Source of the DNA: Bacteroidales bacterium
GTDB lineage: Bacteria > Bacteroidota > Bacteroidia > Bacteroidales > UBA7960
Reading direction: 5' to 3'
Length of the DNA stretch: 11,674 nucleotides
Assembly (NCBI GenBank): GCA_007131125.1
Contig: SLRE01000082.1
Location: 1-11,674 of the forward strand
Part shown: piece after piece, positions 1 through 7,298 of the stretch
Position numbering within the stretch: position 1 is the stretch's first letter
Layout of the letters: each line of letters starts with the position of its first letter
Made by a program: the position numbers and the translations under genes
Notes under the pieces: model-generated
What the model was told of the DNA's origin: nothing
Seen by the model: only the letters and a program-made list of their open reading frames with translations
Databases searched by the model: none

Positions 1-755
1 ACATCGGCTTCGGCAAACAGGGTGATGTGTACCGAAGTGTCTTCCGACATGACCATATGTTCGGCGATCAGTTTACGCATGCGGTCCATTTCGATGATCT
101 CATCTCCACTGCCTGCAGTAACTTCAACCTTTTTGACTTCTTTGGCTGCTTTTGGAGGTTGTTTCTGGTCTTTTTCTGCAGCTGCAGGTTTTCCTTCCTT
201 GCGCTGCTCAAGGTACTCCATCAGGTCATTTTTGGTCAGGCGGTTGTTTTTTCCGCTGCCCTGAATATTTTCGAGCTCCTGCATGGAGATGTTTTCTTCT
301 TTGGCAATGCTTCTTACCAGGGGTGAGAAAAACCTTCCGCTGCTGTCGTGGGTGGCGGATTTTTTGGCCTCATCGGTTTCGGGCTGTTGCTCCTCCTTTT
401 GTGCGGCGGCAGCAGCAGTTGCAGCGGCCTGGGCCTTTTCAGGGGTTTTCTCTTTTTCCTTTTTTTCGGGTTGGTCTTTTTCTTTCTCAGCCTGGCTGTC
501 TTCTTCTCCTTCTCCACCGGTTTCTATGATGGCGATGGTGACATCCACTTCCACCACATCTCCTTCATTGAATAATTGCTCTTTGAGGGTGCCTTCCACA
601 GGACTTGGTATTTCCGAGTCCACTTTGTCGGTGGCAATTTCCAAAATCGCATCATCCAGTTCAATGGAATCTCCGGGCTGTTTCAGCCATTTGGTAATGG
701 TGGCTTCCGTAATGCTTTCGCCCAGTTTGGGCATTTTCAGTTCAAACTTTGCCAT
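1..755 (-). CDS. 2-oxo acid dehydrogenase E2 subunit (dihydrolipoyl acyltransferase), N-terminal part
   Basis: The E2 core of a pyruvate, 2-oxoglutarate or branched-chain 2-oxo acid dehydrogenase complex moves acyl groups from a swinging lipoyl arm to CoA in the cytoplasm. The visible 251 residues read from ATG at 755-753 off the left edge without a stop. They show a biotinyl/lipoyl domain (about 1-80) with the lipoylation lysine K44 in DKVD, a Lys/Glu/Ala-rich flexible linker (about 82-138), a peripheral-subunit-binding domain (about 142-186, SPLVRSIAKEENIS) that docks E1 or E3, a second Lys-rich linker, and the first residues of the catalytic acyltransferase domain (MRKLIAEHM, then HITLFAEAD). 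The catalytic HxxxD motif lies outside the window. The substrate class cannot be told from this end, so no symbol is given. The gene is 160 bases behind the glycosyltransferase, so it may have its own promoter. The family call is firm. Confidence 0.93.
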   Translation of the reverse strand, partial: MAKFELKMPKLGESITEATITKWLKQPGDSIELDDAILEIATDKVDSEIPSPVEGTLKEQLFNEGDVVEVDVTIAIIETGGEGEEDSQAEKEKDQPEKKEKEKTPEKAQAAATAAAAAQKEEQQPETDEAKKSATHDSSGRFFSPLVRSIAKEENISMQELENIQGSGKNNRLTKNDLMEYLEQRKEGKPAAAEKDQKQPPKAAKEVKKVEVTAGSGDEIIEMDRMRKLIAEHMVMSEDTSVHITLFAEAD

Positions 756-847
756 TTATTAAGGTTTGTTTTGGATGGTTATTTTTAAAACAGGTTTTGC
801 TTCAGTACGTTATGTTATGCCATTTTGCAAATAAGCGAATAAAATAT

Positions 848-863
848 CATGCAATAAAGCATG
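848..863. repeat. Short inverted repeat upstream of the E2 gene
   Basis: CATGC at 848-852 and GCATG at 859-863 form a perfect 5-base inverted repeat around AATAAA. It lies 93 bases upstream of the E2 start and 53 bases behind the glycosyltransferase stop. It could be an operator half-site pair or chance in an AT-rich spacer. No T-run adjoins it on either strand, so it is not an intrinsic terminator. The rest of the 756-915 spacer is AT-rich with no clean TAnnTTTG element. Confidence 0.2.
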
Positions 864-915
864 TTCTGCCAAAGAAACAACAAAAAGTAAAAAAGGTTTG
901 ACCGCGCCCCAATGC

Positions 916-2877
916 TTACCTTCTGCCCAGGTTTCGGTAGCCCTTGAAAAATATCCTGAGGTCGTTTTCAATTTTAAACTCCTTGGCATAGAGGTGGTTT
1001 AGGTTTTTAAGGGTGGAGAGTTCAAAATTGCGGTTCCTGAAAGCGTCGGCAGGATGCAGCACCGATTTTTTCAGGGCGGGGAGTTTTTGAATGGATGAAT
1101 TGTTGTGGTAACCCACCCATGATTTTTTGTTGAAAATCACCCCGAACAGGTTTTTGATAAAACCTCCTGGCTTTTTCACCAGGAAAAGATGTATGGGCAG
1201 GGTAAGCAGCAAACCCATTGCCATGGTCAGGTCAAAAAGTCGTTTGTTGCGTTTGTTGGCAGGTTTGTTTACCGCATTGATGTTGATGGTAAAAAGGTCG
1301 CCGAAAGTATCAATGCTGTTGCTGCCAATGATGTAAAGACTTTCCGGGGGAGCAATTTTAAAATTTACCGGGTGGTGTTTTAGCTCCGACATGCGGTCGA
1401 TGATGGCCTGGGATGTCATCTCTCCTGCACAAAAAATTACCTCATTGATTTTATAAACTTCAATGATTTCATTTACCTGCTTGATATTTCCGATATATCC
1501 CTCATTGTTTTCCGGGGGCTTATCTTGTTTTATGGAAACCAGGCCGATAAAAGCGGTACTTCCTGCCTGCCTGAGCATTTGGGCAATCCGTGCAGCTTCT
1601 TTGCCATCTCCGGCAATAAGCACCCTTTTGTTTTGCTCGAGGGGGTCAAGGGATTTATTTTTTAGGAAGGCATAGACTGTCCTGGAGAGCAGCATGGAAA
1701 AAAGCGCCCACACGCTGCCTAACAGGATAAGTGCCCTTGAGAAGCGCAGGCTCGAAGGCAGAAGGGCATACACCACCAGGATGGCTACCGTGCCAAGTCC
1801 TATACCCCTTACAATGCGGAATGGTTTCAGGGGAGGGTCGTATCCACCGTTTACGTAAACAGAAAACAACCAGAACACAATATAGCCGGGCACCATGATG
1901 TAAATAAACTCCGGTGGGTATATATGGGAGTCGACCATGAATATCTGGTACTGCCAGTAATTTTGCAGGTAATAAAAACCTGCGAAAATAATCGCAGCAT
2001 CCAGCAAAGGCCAGAATCCCCTTTTGAAAAACCGGCTTACAATGGCCAGTGAGGCCCGGAAGTATACGGCCAGGTTGATAAAAAAGGAAAACAGCCGGGC
2101 ATTGCTCTGCGTAAAATGTTTCCGGGCGAAAATTATCATGGCATTGTAAAACACAAACACGTAGTTGATGCTGCTCTTTTTTGTGCTTTCGCCCTTATAG
2201 TGAATGATGCGGGTACCCGGATAGTAATAATTTTTATATCCTGCCCGGGTGATGCGGTAAGACAGGTCAATGTCTTCTCCGTACATGAAAAAATCCTCAT
2301 CAAGGTATCCGGTTTTTTCCAGTGCTTCGCGGCGCAGCAGCATAAAAGCCCCTGAAAGCACCTCAACCTGATGTACCTGATCATTGTCAAGGTAACCCAA
2401 ATGGTATTTTCCAAAAATCCTTGATCTGGGGAACAGTTTCGAAAGTCCGAAAATCTTATAAAACGCCACCGAAGGGGTGGGAAGTCCTCTTTTTGATTCG
2501 GGAAGGAACCTTCCCTGTCCGTCAAGCATTTTAACTCCCAGCCCGCCTGCCTCGGGATGCTCATTCATAAAGCTCACCACCTTGGGCAGGGTATCGTCTT
2601 CCACAACGGTATCGGGATTTAGCAGCAGCACATACCTGCCTTTTGAGGCTTTGATGGCCTGGTTGTTGGCCTTGCTGAACCCCTGGTTTTCCTGGTTGGC
2701 AATAAGGTTTACCTGCGGAAATTTTTTCCTGACCATTTCTACCGACCCATCCACCGAATTATTGTCAACAACGAATACTTCCATTTTCAGGCCTTCACCT
2801 GATTTAAAAACAGATTTGAGGCATTGCTCAAGGAAGTACTGTACGTTGTAGTTGACAATAACGACCGAAAGATCCAT
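916..2877 (-). CDS. GT2 glycosyltransferase fused to a WcaJ-like membrane/Rossmann module with a shortened sugar-transferase tail
   Basis: A 653-residue membrane protein probably involved in surface polysaccharide or lipid-linked glycan assembly. Residues 1 to about 235 are a GT-A family 2 glycosyltransferase of the rhamnosyltransferase (WbbL) type: start SVVIVNYN, VVDNNSVDGS at 36-45, NPDT at 87-90 in place of the DxD motif, and EDIDLSYRI at 201-209. Hydrophobic segments follow at about 262-284, 290-306, 323-343, 356-374 and 381-404, then a Rossmann-like fold (RVLIAGDGKEAARIA, 418-432) as in the CoA_binding_3 part of polyprenyl-phosphate hexose-1-phosphate transferases. KRLFDL at 545-550 and the hydrophobic stretch after it match the entry to the Bac_transf domain. 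Only about 109 residues remain from there, and I find neither the DELPQ-type catalytic motif nor the PRP motif, although the last residues resemble the family's C-terminus. The start sits 6 bases behind the recR stop, so the two are probably co-transcribed. The donor sugar and acceptor are unknown. Confidence 0.88.
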   Translation of the reverse strand: MDLSVVIVNYNVQYFLEQCLKSVFKSGEGLKMEVFVVDNNSVDGSVEMVRKKFPQVNLIANQENQGFSKANNQAIKASKGRYVLLLNPDTVVEDDTLPKVVSFMNEHPEAGGLGVKMLDGQGRFLPESKRGLPTPSVAFYKIFGLSKLFPRSRIFGKYHLGYLDNDQVHQVEVLSGAFMLLRREALEKTGYLDEDFFMYGEDIDLSYRITRAGYKNYYYPGTRIIHYKGESTKKSSINYVFVFYNAMIIFARKHFTQSNARLFSFFINLAVYFRASLAIVSRFFKRGFWPLLDAAIIFAGFYYLQNYWQYQIFMVDSHIYPPEFIYIMVPGYIVFWLFSVYVNGGYDPPLKPFRIVRGIGLGTVAILVVYALLPSSLRFSRALILLGSVWALFSMLLSRTVYAFLKNKSLDPLEQNKRVLIAGDGKEAARIAQMLRQAGSTAFIGLVSIKQDKPPENNEGYIGNIKQVNEIIEVYKINEVIFCAGEMTSQAIIDRMSELKHHPVNFKIAPPESLYIIGSNSIDTFGDLFTININAVNKPANKRNKRLFDLTMAMGLLLTLPIHLFLVKKPGGFIKNLFGVIFNKKSWVGYHNNSSIQKLPALKKSVLHPADAFRNRNFELSTLKNLNHLYAKEFKIENDLRIFFKGYRNLGRR

Positions 2878-2883
2878 ATCCGT

Positions 2884-3510
2884 TTATTTGGTTAAGGAGT
2901 TTTCGTAAGGAGTGCGGTTAATTATCGACCTTCCCAGGGTTACTTCATCGGCGTATTCCAGGTCGTCGCCAATGGCAATACCCCTGGCAATAACCGATAT
3001 GCCCACCTGAAAAGGTTTCAGTTTTTTGAAAAGGTAAAAGTTGGTGGTATCTCCCTCCATGGTAGTGCTCAGGGCCAAAATCACTTCTTTTATGGTTTCC
3101 CTGTTTTTTTCAACCCTTTGCTGCAGGGAATCAATGGACAGGTCGCCCGGGCCAATGCCATCCATGGGGCTGATAATGCCACCAAGCACATGATACAGCC
3201 CGTGAAACTGTCCCGTGTTTTCAATGGCAATAACATCGCGGATATCTTCCACAACACAAATGGTGGTGTTGTCCCTTCTTGGCGAGCGGCAAATCTCGCA
3301 GAGGGGCTGGTCGGAAATATTGTGGCACTGGCTGCAGTAAATAACTTCCTGTCGCAAACGGGAAATGGTTTCGGAAAAGCGGTTAACGGTTTCGGGCTCC
3401 TGCCGCAACAGGTGCAGCACCAGCCTCAGGGCCGTTTTTTTTCCTATTCCCGGGAGCCTGGAAAATTCCTCCACGGCAGCCTGCAATAACCTGGATGAAA
3501 AAGTTTCCAA
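2884..3510 (-). CDS. recR: Recombination mediator protein RecR
   Basis: RecR works with RecO (and RecF) to load RecA on single-stranded DNA at gaps during recombinational repair. The 208 residues have the full family layout: a helix-hairpin-helix (RLPGIGKKTA, 18-27), a C4 zinc finger (C59, C62, C71, C74), a TOPRIM domain with the acidic residue E88 in VVEDIRD, the TMEGDTT segment at 150-156, and the conserved C-terminal ARGIAIGDDLEYADEVTLGR. The length is normal. The start is TTG at 3510-3508: no ATG or GTG lies between it and the in-frame stop TAA at 3528-3526, and the next candidate (GTG, V13) would cut into the conserved N-terminal region. It is the first gene of a likely two-gene unit with the glycosyltransferase. 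Confidence 0.97.
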   Translation of the reverse strand: METFSSRLLQAAVEEFSRLPGIGKKTALRLVLHLLRQEPETVNRFSETISRLRQEVIYCSQCHNISDQPLCEICRSPRRDNTTICVVEDIRDVIAIENTGQFHGLYHVLGGIISPMDGIGPGDLSIDSLQQRVEKNRETIKEVILALSTTMEGDTTNFYLFKKLKPFQVGISVIARGIAIGDDLEYADEVTLGRSIINRTPYENSLTK

Positions 3511-3537
3511 ATTGCTGGTATTGGTTTAAATCAGAGG

Positions 3538-3545
3538 CAAAGTTA
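3538..3545 (-). promoter_or_regulatory. Candidate -7 element for recR
   Basis: Read on the minus strand this is TAACTTTG, an exact match to the Bacteroidetes -7 consensus TAnnTTTG. It lies 27 bases before the TTG start of recR, giving a 5' leader of about 20 bases. No clear TTTG is seen at the -33 position, so this rests on one element. Confidence 0.4.
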
Positions 3546-3801
3546 ATAATAAAAAGGTGGGTATTAAAAGGTTTTTTGGAAGGGTTGTGAAAGCAGGCGC
3601 AGATTTCAGGATTTGGTTGCTGTTATCTCCTTACAGGAAGAAAAGACAACAATCTTTATTTGCACACTGCCCTGTTTTTTCTGTTTCATCCCGCTTATTC
3701 CCTTTTGAAACTTCCACTACCGGTCAGCCGGTTTGTCTTTTGGTAATAGGGTTAATTATTGCAGCCATAATATTGGCAAGGTCAGTTTAACGGGAAATCA
3801 C

Positions 3802-3831
3802 TTGATGCATTAAAATCTTTGCCTATTTTTG
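3802..3831 (+). promoter_or_regulatory. Candidate Bacteroidetes-type promoter for the symporter
   Basis: TTG at 3802-3804 (-33) and TATTTTTG at 3824-3831 (-7, exact TAnnTTTG) are separated by 19 bases, the expected spacing for the Bacteroidetes primary sigma factor. Transcription would begin near 3836-3838, leaving a leader of about 35 bases before ATG 3872. Confidence 0.55.
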
Positions 3832-3871
3832 CCAATAATTTACGGGAAAAAATTTCGTTCAAAATTCGTAT

Positions 3872-5332
3872 ATGACTCCCACGCTGATACTGGTTTCGTT
3901 TTTAATTTATACTTCCCTGGTTTTCCTTATTTCAAGATTTACCCTGAGAAAAGCCAACAACGAATCCTATTTCAGGGGCAACCGGAATTCACCCTGGTTT
4001 GTGGTGGCTTATGGTATGATAGGGGCTTCTTTGTCGGGAGTCACCTTTATGTCGGTGCCCGGCCTGGTTTATGCAGAGCAGTTTTCCTATATGGTGCTGG
4101 TGATGGGCTATGTGGGGGGTTATGCAATCATTGCAGGGGTTTTGCTTCCACTTTATTACCGGATGAATCTTACATCCATTTACACTTACCTTGAAAAGCG
4201 ATTCGGGTTTTCTTCCTATAAAACCGGCTCACTGTATTTTATAGTTTCCCGCCTTATCGGGTCTTCTTTCAGGATGTTTCTGGTAGTGAATGTTTTGCAG
4301 TTGTTTGTATTTGACTCCTGGGGCATTCCTTTCTGGGTTACGGTTTCCCTTTTTATGATCCTCATTCTTTTGTATTCATTTAAGGGAGGGATCAAAACCA
4401 TTGTATGGACCGATACCCTGCAAACCACATTCATGATCACTGCGGTGATCATTACCATTTTTATTGTATCAAAAGAAATGAACCTTGGGCTGGGCGAGTT
4501 GCTGACCGCAGCCAGGGGTGAGGGATATACACGATTGTTTGTGACAGACATCAATGATCCCCGTTTCTTTTTGAAGCAGTTTTTTGCCGGCATGTTCATT
4601 ACCATTGTTATGACGGGTCTGGATCAGGACATGATGCAGAAAAACCTGAGCTGCCGCAACCTTGGTGATGCCCAGAAAAATGTCCTGACCTTTGGGGCCA
4701 TTTTGATACCGGTGAACCTTTTGTTTTTGTTTCTGGGAGCAGTTCTTTGGCTTTATGCCGGAGAAGTAGGAATAGAAATCGTACAGACTTCGGACGAGTT
4801 ATTTCCTTCGGCGGCTCTTGAGCACCTTGGAGTTCTGGCCGGGCTTACCTTTTTTCTGGGTCTGGTTTCGGCAGCTTATTCCAGTGCCGACGGCACCTTA
4901 ACGGCACTTACCACTACATTTTGTATTGATTTTCTTGGGTTAAAGCGCAAACCCGGAATTTCAGAGGGCAGGATTCGCCGGATACGTTACCAGGTGCATA
5001 TTGGCTTTGCACTGCTGATGATGATGGTGATCATATCCTATGGCTTCATTAATGATGAGGCGATTATCAGTAATCTTTTCACCATTGCAGGATATACATA
5101 CGGCCCGCTGCTGGGTCTCTACTTTTTTGGGTTGTATACCAAATGGCAGGTTTTCGACCGGTGGGTACCTTTGGTAGCGGTCATGTCTCCCGTTTTGAGT
5201 TACCTGCTCAGCGTGAATTCCCAGCGCCTGCTGTGGGGTTATGTGTTTGGTTTTGAAATTCTTATTGTCAACGGATTGATCACTTTCCTTGGTCTTATGC
5301 TGCTGATCAGAAGAAAGCCCGTTAATGGCTGA
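3872..5332 (+). CDS. Sodium:solute symporter (SSS/SLC5 family)
   Basis: An inner-membrane transporter that couples Na+ entry to uptake of an organic solute. The 486 residues are hydrophobic throughout and fit the usual 13-helix LeuT-like fold of the family. Signature segments visible are ESYFRGNRNSPW (31-42) after helix 1, GASLSGVTFMSVPG (51-64), the GGIKTIVWTDTLQ motif (172-184), GLDQDMMQKNLS (249-260) and AAYSSADGTL (334-343), where S337 and S338 fall at the expected Na2 site. The substrate cannot be read from sequence; sugars, sialic acid, amino acids or vitamins are all transported by relatives. The ATG is placed by the first hydrophobic segment and the promoter-like elements 41 bases upstream. 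The next gene lies 215 bases on and seems to have its own promoter, so this is probably monocistronic. Confidence 0.93.
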   Translation: MTPTLILVSFLIYTSLVFLISRFTLRKANNESYFRGNRNSPWFVVAYGMIGASLSGVTFMSVPGLVYAEQFSYMVLVMGYVGGYAIIAGVLLPLYYRMNLTSIYTYLEKRFGFSSYKTGSLYFIVSRLIGSSFRMFLVVNVLQLFVFDSWGIPFWVTVSLFMILILLYSFKGGIKTIVWTDTLQTTFMITAVIITIFIVSKEMNLGLGELLTAARGEGYTRLFVTDINDPRFFLKQFFAGMFITIVMTGLDQDMMQKNLSCRNLGDAQKNVLTFGAILIPVNLLFLFLGAVLWLYAGEVGIEIVQTSDELFPSAALEHLGVLAGLTFFLGLVSAAYSSADGTLTALTTTFCIDFLGLKRKPGISEGRIRRIRYQVHIGFALLMMMVIISYGFINDEAIISNLFTIAGYTYGPLLGLYFFGLYTKWQVFDRWVPLVAVMSPVLSYLLSVNSQRLLWGYVFGFEILIVNGLITFLGLMLLIRRKPVNG

Positions 5333-5486
5333 GAGGAAATACGATAATCCCCTTTTGCATTTTTTCCAGGATTTTTTCTTTTTTATTTCTTTTTTATTAT
5401 TTGATTTACAGGTTGCTATAAAAAAAGAACCACCCTGACAATGCCATAAAATGAAATAAATCACGTAATAATTTTGACAAAATACG

Positions 5487-5516
5487 TTTGATTTTCGTTA
5501 ATTTTTTTTAGCTTTA
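5487..5516 (+). promoter_or_regulatory. Candidate promoter for the GNAT-deacetylase fusion gene
   Basis: TTTG at 5487-5490 (-33) and TAGCTTTA at 5509-5516 (-7, one mismatch to TAnnTTTG) are separated by 18 bases and would start transcription about 25 bases before ATG 5548. A second reading uses TACGTTTG at 5483-5490 as an exact -7 element, but it has no TTG at the matching -33 distance. The two readings share bases, so only one can be in use at a time. Confidence 0.45.
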
Positions 5517-5547
5517 TCGCTTAATTCCACAAACCAAACCACAAGCT

Positions 5548-7293
5548 ATGTTTCGGATCAGAAAAGTCGCGGACGATCTTTTCCCGATGAATAAAAGTGC
5601 TGTAAAGCAGGTGAAAGAAATACTCCGCAATCAAACGCCAACTCTTTCAGAAAATCGAATTGAAGAAATTTCCCAGAAACTTCACGATCCCGTGAGGCGA
5701 AAATACCGCAGTATCCTCTTTATTGCCGAGAACCTGAAAGGCAGGGTAAAAGGTTTTGCCTTGCTGGAGCATTTTTCGGATAAGAATTTTTGCTTTCTGG
5801 AGTATATTGCAACAAAAAAGGAAGAGCTTCCCAGGGGGATAGGCAGTGCCTTGTACGATCGTTGCCGCGAAGAAGCCATTCTGCTCAGGGTGCATGGAAT
5901 TTATTTTGAAAGCCTGGCAGATGATCCGGAGATTTGCAAAAACAAGGAGCTGTTGCTGCAAAATGCGGCCCGCTTAAAGTTCTGGGAAAAGTTTGGTGCA
6001 AGACCGGTGATGAACACCCTTTATGAATCCCCTTTAGATGAGAGTGATAAAAGCTGCCCCCCTTATCTTGTGATCGACAACCTCGACCAGGAGGAGCTTC
6101 CGACGGCAGAAAGGCTAAAGGTTATTGTTGATACGATTTTGCGGAGAAAATACCCGGAGGACTGCCCTGAAGAATACATTGAAAAGGTTGTCAACTCCAT
6201 TACCGACGACCCGGTTCAACTGAGGCCTTATAAGTATTACCGCAGCCGGGCGCGCTATGGTCCTTTCCTGCCTCCTGACAAGAAAAAACCTTTTGCTTTG
6301 ATTTATAACGACAGCCATGCCATTCACCACATTCGCGAAAAGGGATACGTTGAGGCTCCGGTAAGGATCAAGACATTGCTGAAAAGTTTTCAGGGTTCCG
6401 ATATGTTTAAAAAAGTGCCTTCCCTCTCTTTCCCTGAAAAATATATCCGGCAGGTGCACTCTCCCGATCTTGTGGACTATCTGAAAGCAGCCTGTGAGTC
6501 GGTGGTAAATGGCAATCCGGTATATCCTTATGTTTTTCCCATACGCAATCCGGAAAAAAAGCCCAAAGATCTGAGTGTTCTGGCAGGTTATTATTGCATG
6601 GATACTTTTACCCCCATTCATGAGAATGTATGGAATGCCTCACGCAGTGCAGTGAATTGCGCTCTGACCGGTGCCGAACAACTGCTGGCCGGAGATTCCC
6701 TTGCCTATGCCCTGGTGCGACCCCCCGGACATCATGCCGAAACCAATGTTTACGGCGGGTTCTGCTATTTAAATTCAGCTTCTATCGGTGCGCACTACCT
6801 GAGCCAATATGCAAGGGTGGCCCTGCTGGATATTGACTACCACCATGGCAATGGAAACCAGGAGATCTTTTACAAAAGAAAGGATGTATTGACGGTTAGC
6901 CTGCATGCGGATCCCACCATTACTTACCCATATTTTTGCGGCTATCGTAACGAAAGGGGAGAAGGAGAAGGCGAAGGTTATAACCTGAATATTCCTTTGG
7001 ATGAGGATACCACCCCGGCCCAATACCGCATGGAGCTTTCAGAAGCATTGAAAACAATCGGCAAGTTTAAGCCGGGATACCTGGTGGTTTCTTTTGGCCT
7101 GGATACGGGAAAAGGTGATCCCACCGGATCTTTTTCCTTTACTTCCAAAGATTTTGAGAAAGTAGGCCGCATGATCGGCAGCCTGGGGGTGCCAATACTC
7201 GTGGTTCAGGAAGGAGGATACACCACCCGGGCCATGGGGCTCAATGCTTTTAACTTTATGAAAGGCTTGTACGAAACGGTCTGGAAGTGGTAA
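5548..7293 (+). CDS. GNAT acetyltransferase fused to acetylpolyamine amidohydrolase/histone-deacetylase domain
   Basis: A 581-residue cytoplasmic protein with two opposed domains. Residues 1 to about 162 resemble a GNAT acyltransferase: strand FCFLEYIAT (81-89), then an acetyl-CoA loop PRGIGSALY (95-103), and the typical late segment FWEKFGARPVMNTLYES (145-161). Residues about 248-581 are an arginase-fold, Zn-dependent deacetylase: IYNDSHAIHH (252-261), catalytic His pair H395-H396 in PPGHHAE, zinc ligands D430 and H432 in DIDYHHGNG and D519 in GLDTGKGDP, and the transition-state tyrosine Y558 in QEGGY. DPTITYPYFCGY (455-466) and the GLDT form of the third ligand motif favour acetylpolyamine amidohydrolases over classic histone deacetylases, so the likely reaction is removal of acetyl groups from polyamines or other acylated amines; acetyl-lysine proteins remain possible. 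Residues 163-247 are an unassigned linker. All deacetylase active-site residues are present. Convergent with the downstream peptidase. Confidence 0.92.
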   Translation: MFRIRKVADDLFPMNKSAVKQVKEILRNQTPTLSENRIEEISQKLHDPVRRKYRSILFIAENLKGRVKGFALLEHFSDKNFCFLEYIATKKEELPRGIGSALYDRCREEAILLRVHGIYFESLADDPEICKNKELLLQNAARLKFWEKFGARPVMNTLYESPLDESDKSCPPYLVIDNLDQEELPTAERLKVIVDTILRRKYPEDCPEEYIEKVVNSITDDPVQLRPYKYYRSRARYGPFLPPDKKKPFALIYNDSHAIHHIREKGYVEAPVRIKTLLKSFQGSDMFKKVPSLSFPEKYIRQVHSPDLVDYLKAACESVVNGNPVYPYVFPIRNPEKKPKDLSVLAGYYCMDTFTPIHENVWNASRSAVNCALTGAEQLLAGDSLAYALVRPPGHHAETNVYGGFCYLNSASIGAHYLSQYARVALLDIDYHHGNGNQEIFYKRKDVLTVSLHADPTITYPYFCGYRNERGEGEGEGYNLNIPLDEDTTPAQYRMELSEALKTIGKFKPGYLVVSFGLDTGKGDPTGSFSFTSKDFEKVGRMIGSLGVPILVVQEGGYTTRAMGLNAFNFMKGLYETVWKW

Positions 7294-7298
7294 GCTTT

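Larger units (their letters stand above)
3511..3871. other. Divergent intergenic spacer between recR and the symporter
   Basis: 361 bases without a convincing gene. It holds the candidate recR -7 element (3538-3545, minus) and the candidate symporter promoter (3802-3831, plus). A small inverted repeat, ACCGG 3719-3723 with CCGGT 3728-3732, has a 4-base loop but no good T-run. A GTG-started frame of 77 codons (3557-3790) resembles no family I know and is probably chance. I see no structured RNA. Confidence 0.6.

Noticed and set aside
283..762. Long plus-strand frames across the E2 region
   Set aside because: They are antisense to the lipoyl and linker coding sequence and are Ser/Phe-rich mirror products of Glu/Lys codons.
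883..905. T-run on the minus strand behind the glycosyltransferase as a terminator
   Set aside because: The T-run is real, but the only pairing before it is a 3-base GGT/ACC stem, too weak to support a call.
3719..3732. ACCGG/CCGGT hairpin as a terminator
   Set aside because: The stem is only 5 bases, the following bases are not a continuous T-run, and no gene ends nearby on either strand.
3557..3790. GTG-started frame of 77 codons in the recR-symporter spacer
   Set aside because: No recognisable family, no start signal, and mixed composition; it occupies a divergent promoter region.
5365..5402. T-rich stretch after the symporter as an intrinsic terminator
   Set aside because: There are several T-runs but no GC-rich inverted repeat ahead of them; only an AT-rich spacer can be claimed.
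4961..5464. 167-codon minus-strand frame overlapping the end of the symporter gene
   Set aside because: It overlaps the conserved symporter coding region and its N-terminal part is low-complexity Lys/Ser from AT-rich spacer; it resembles no protein family.
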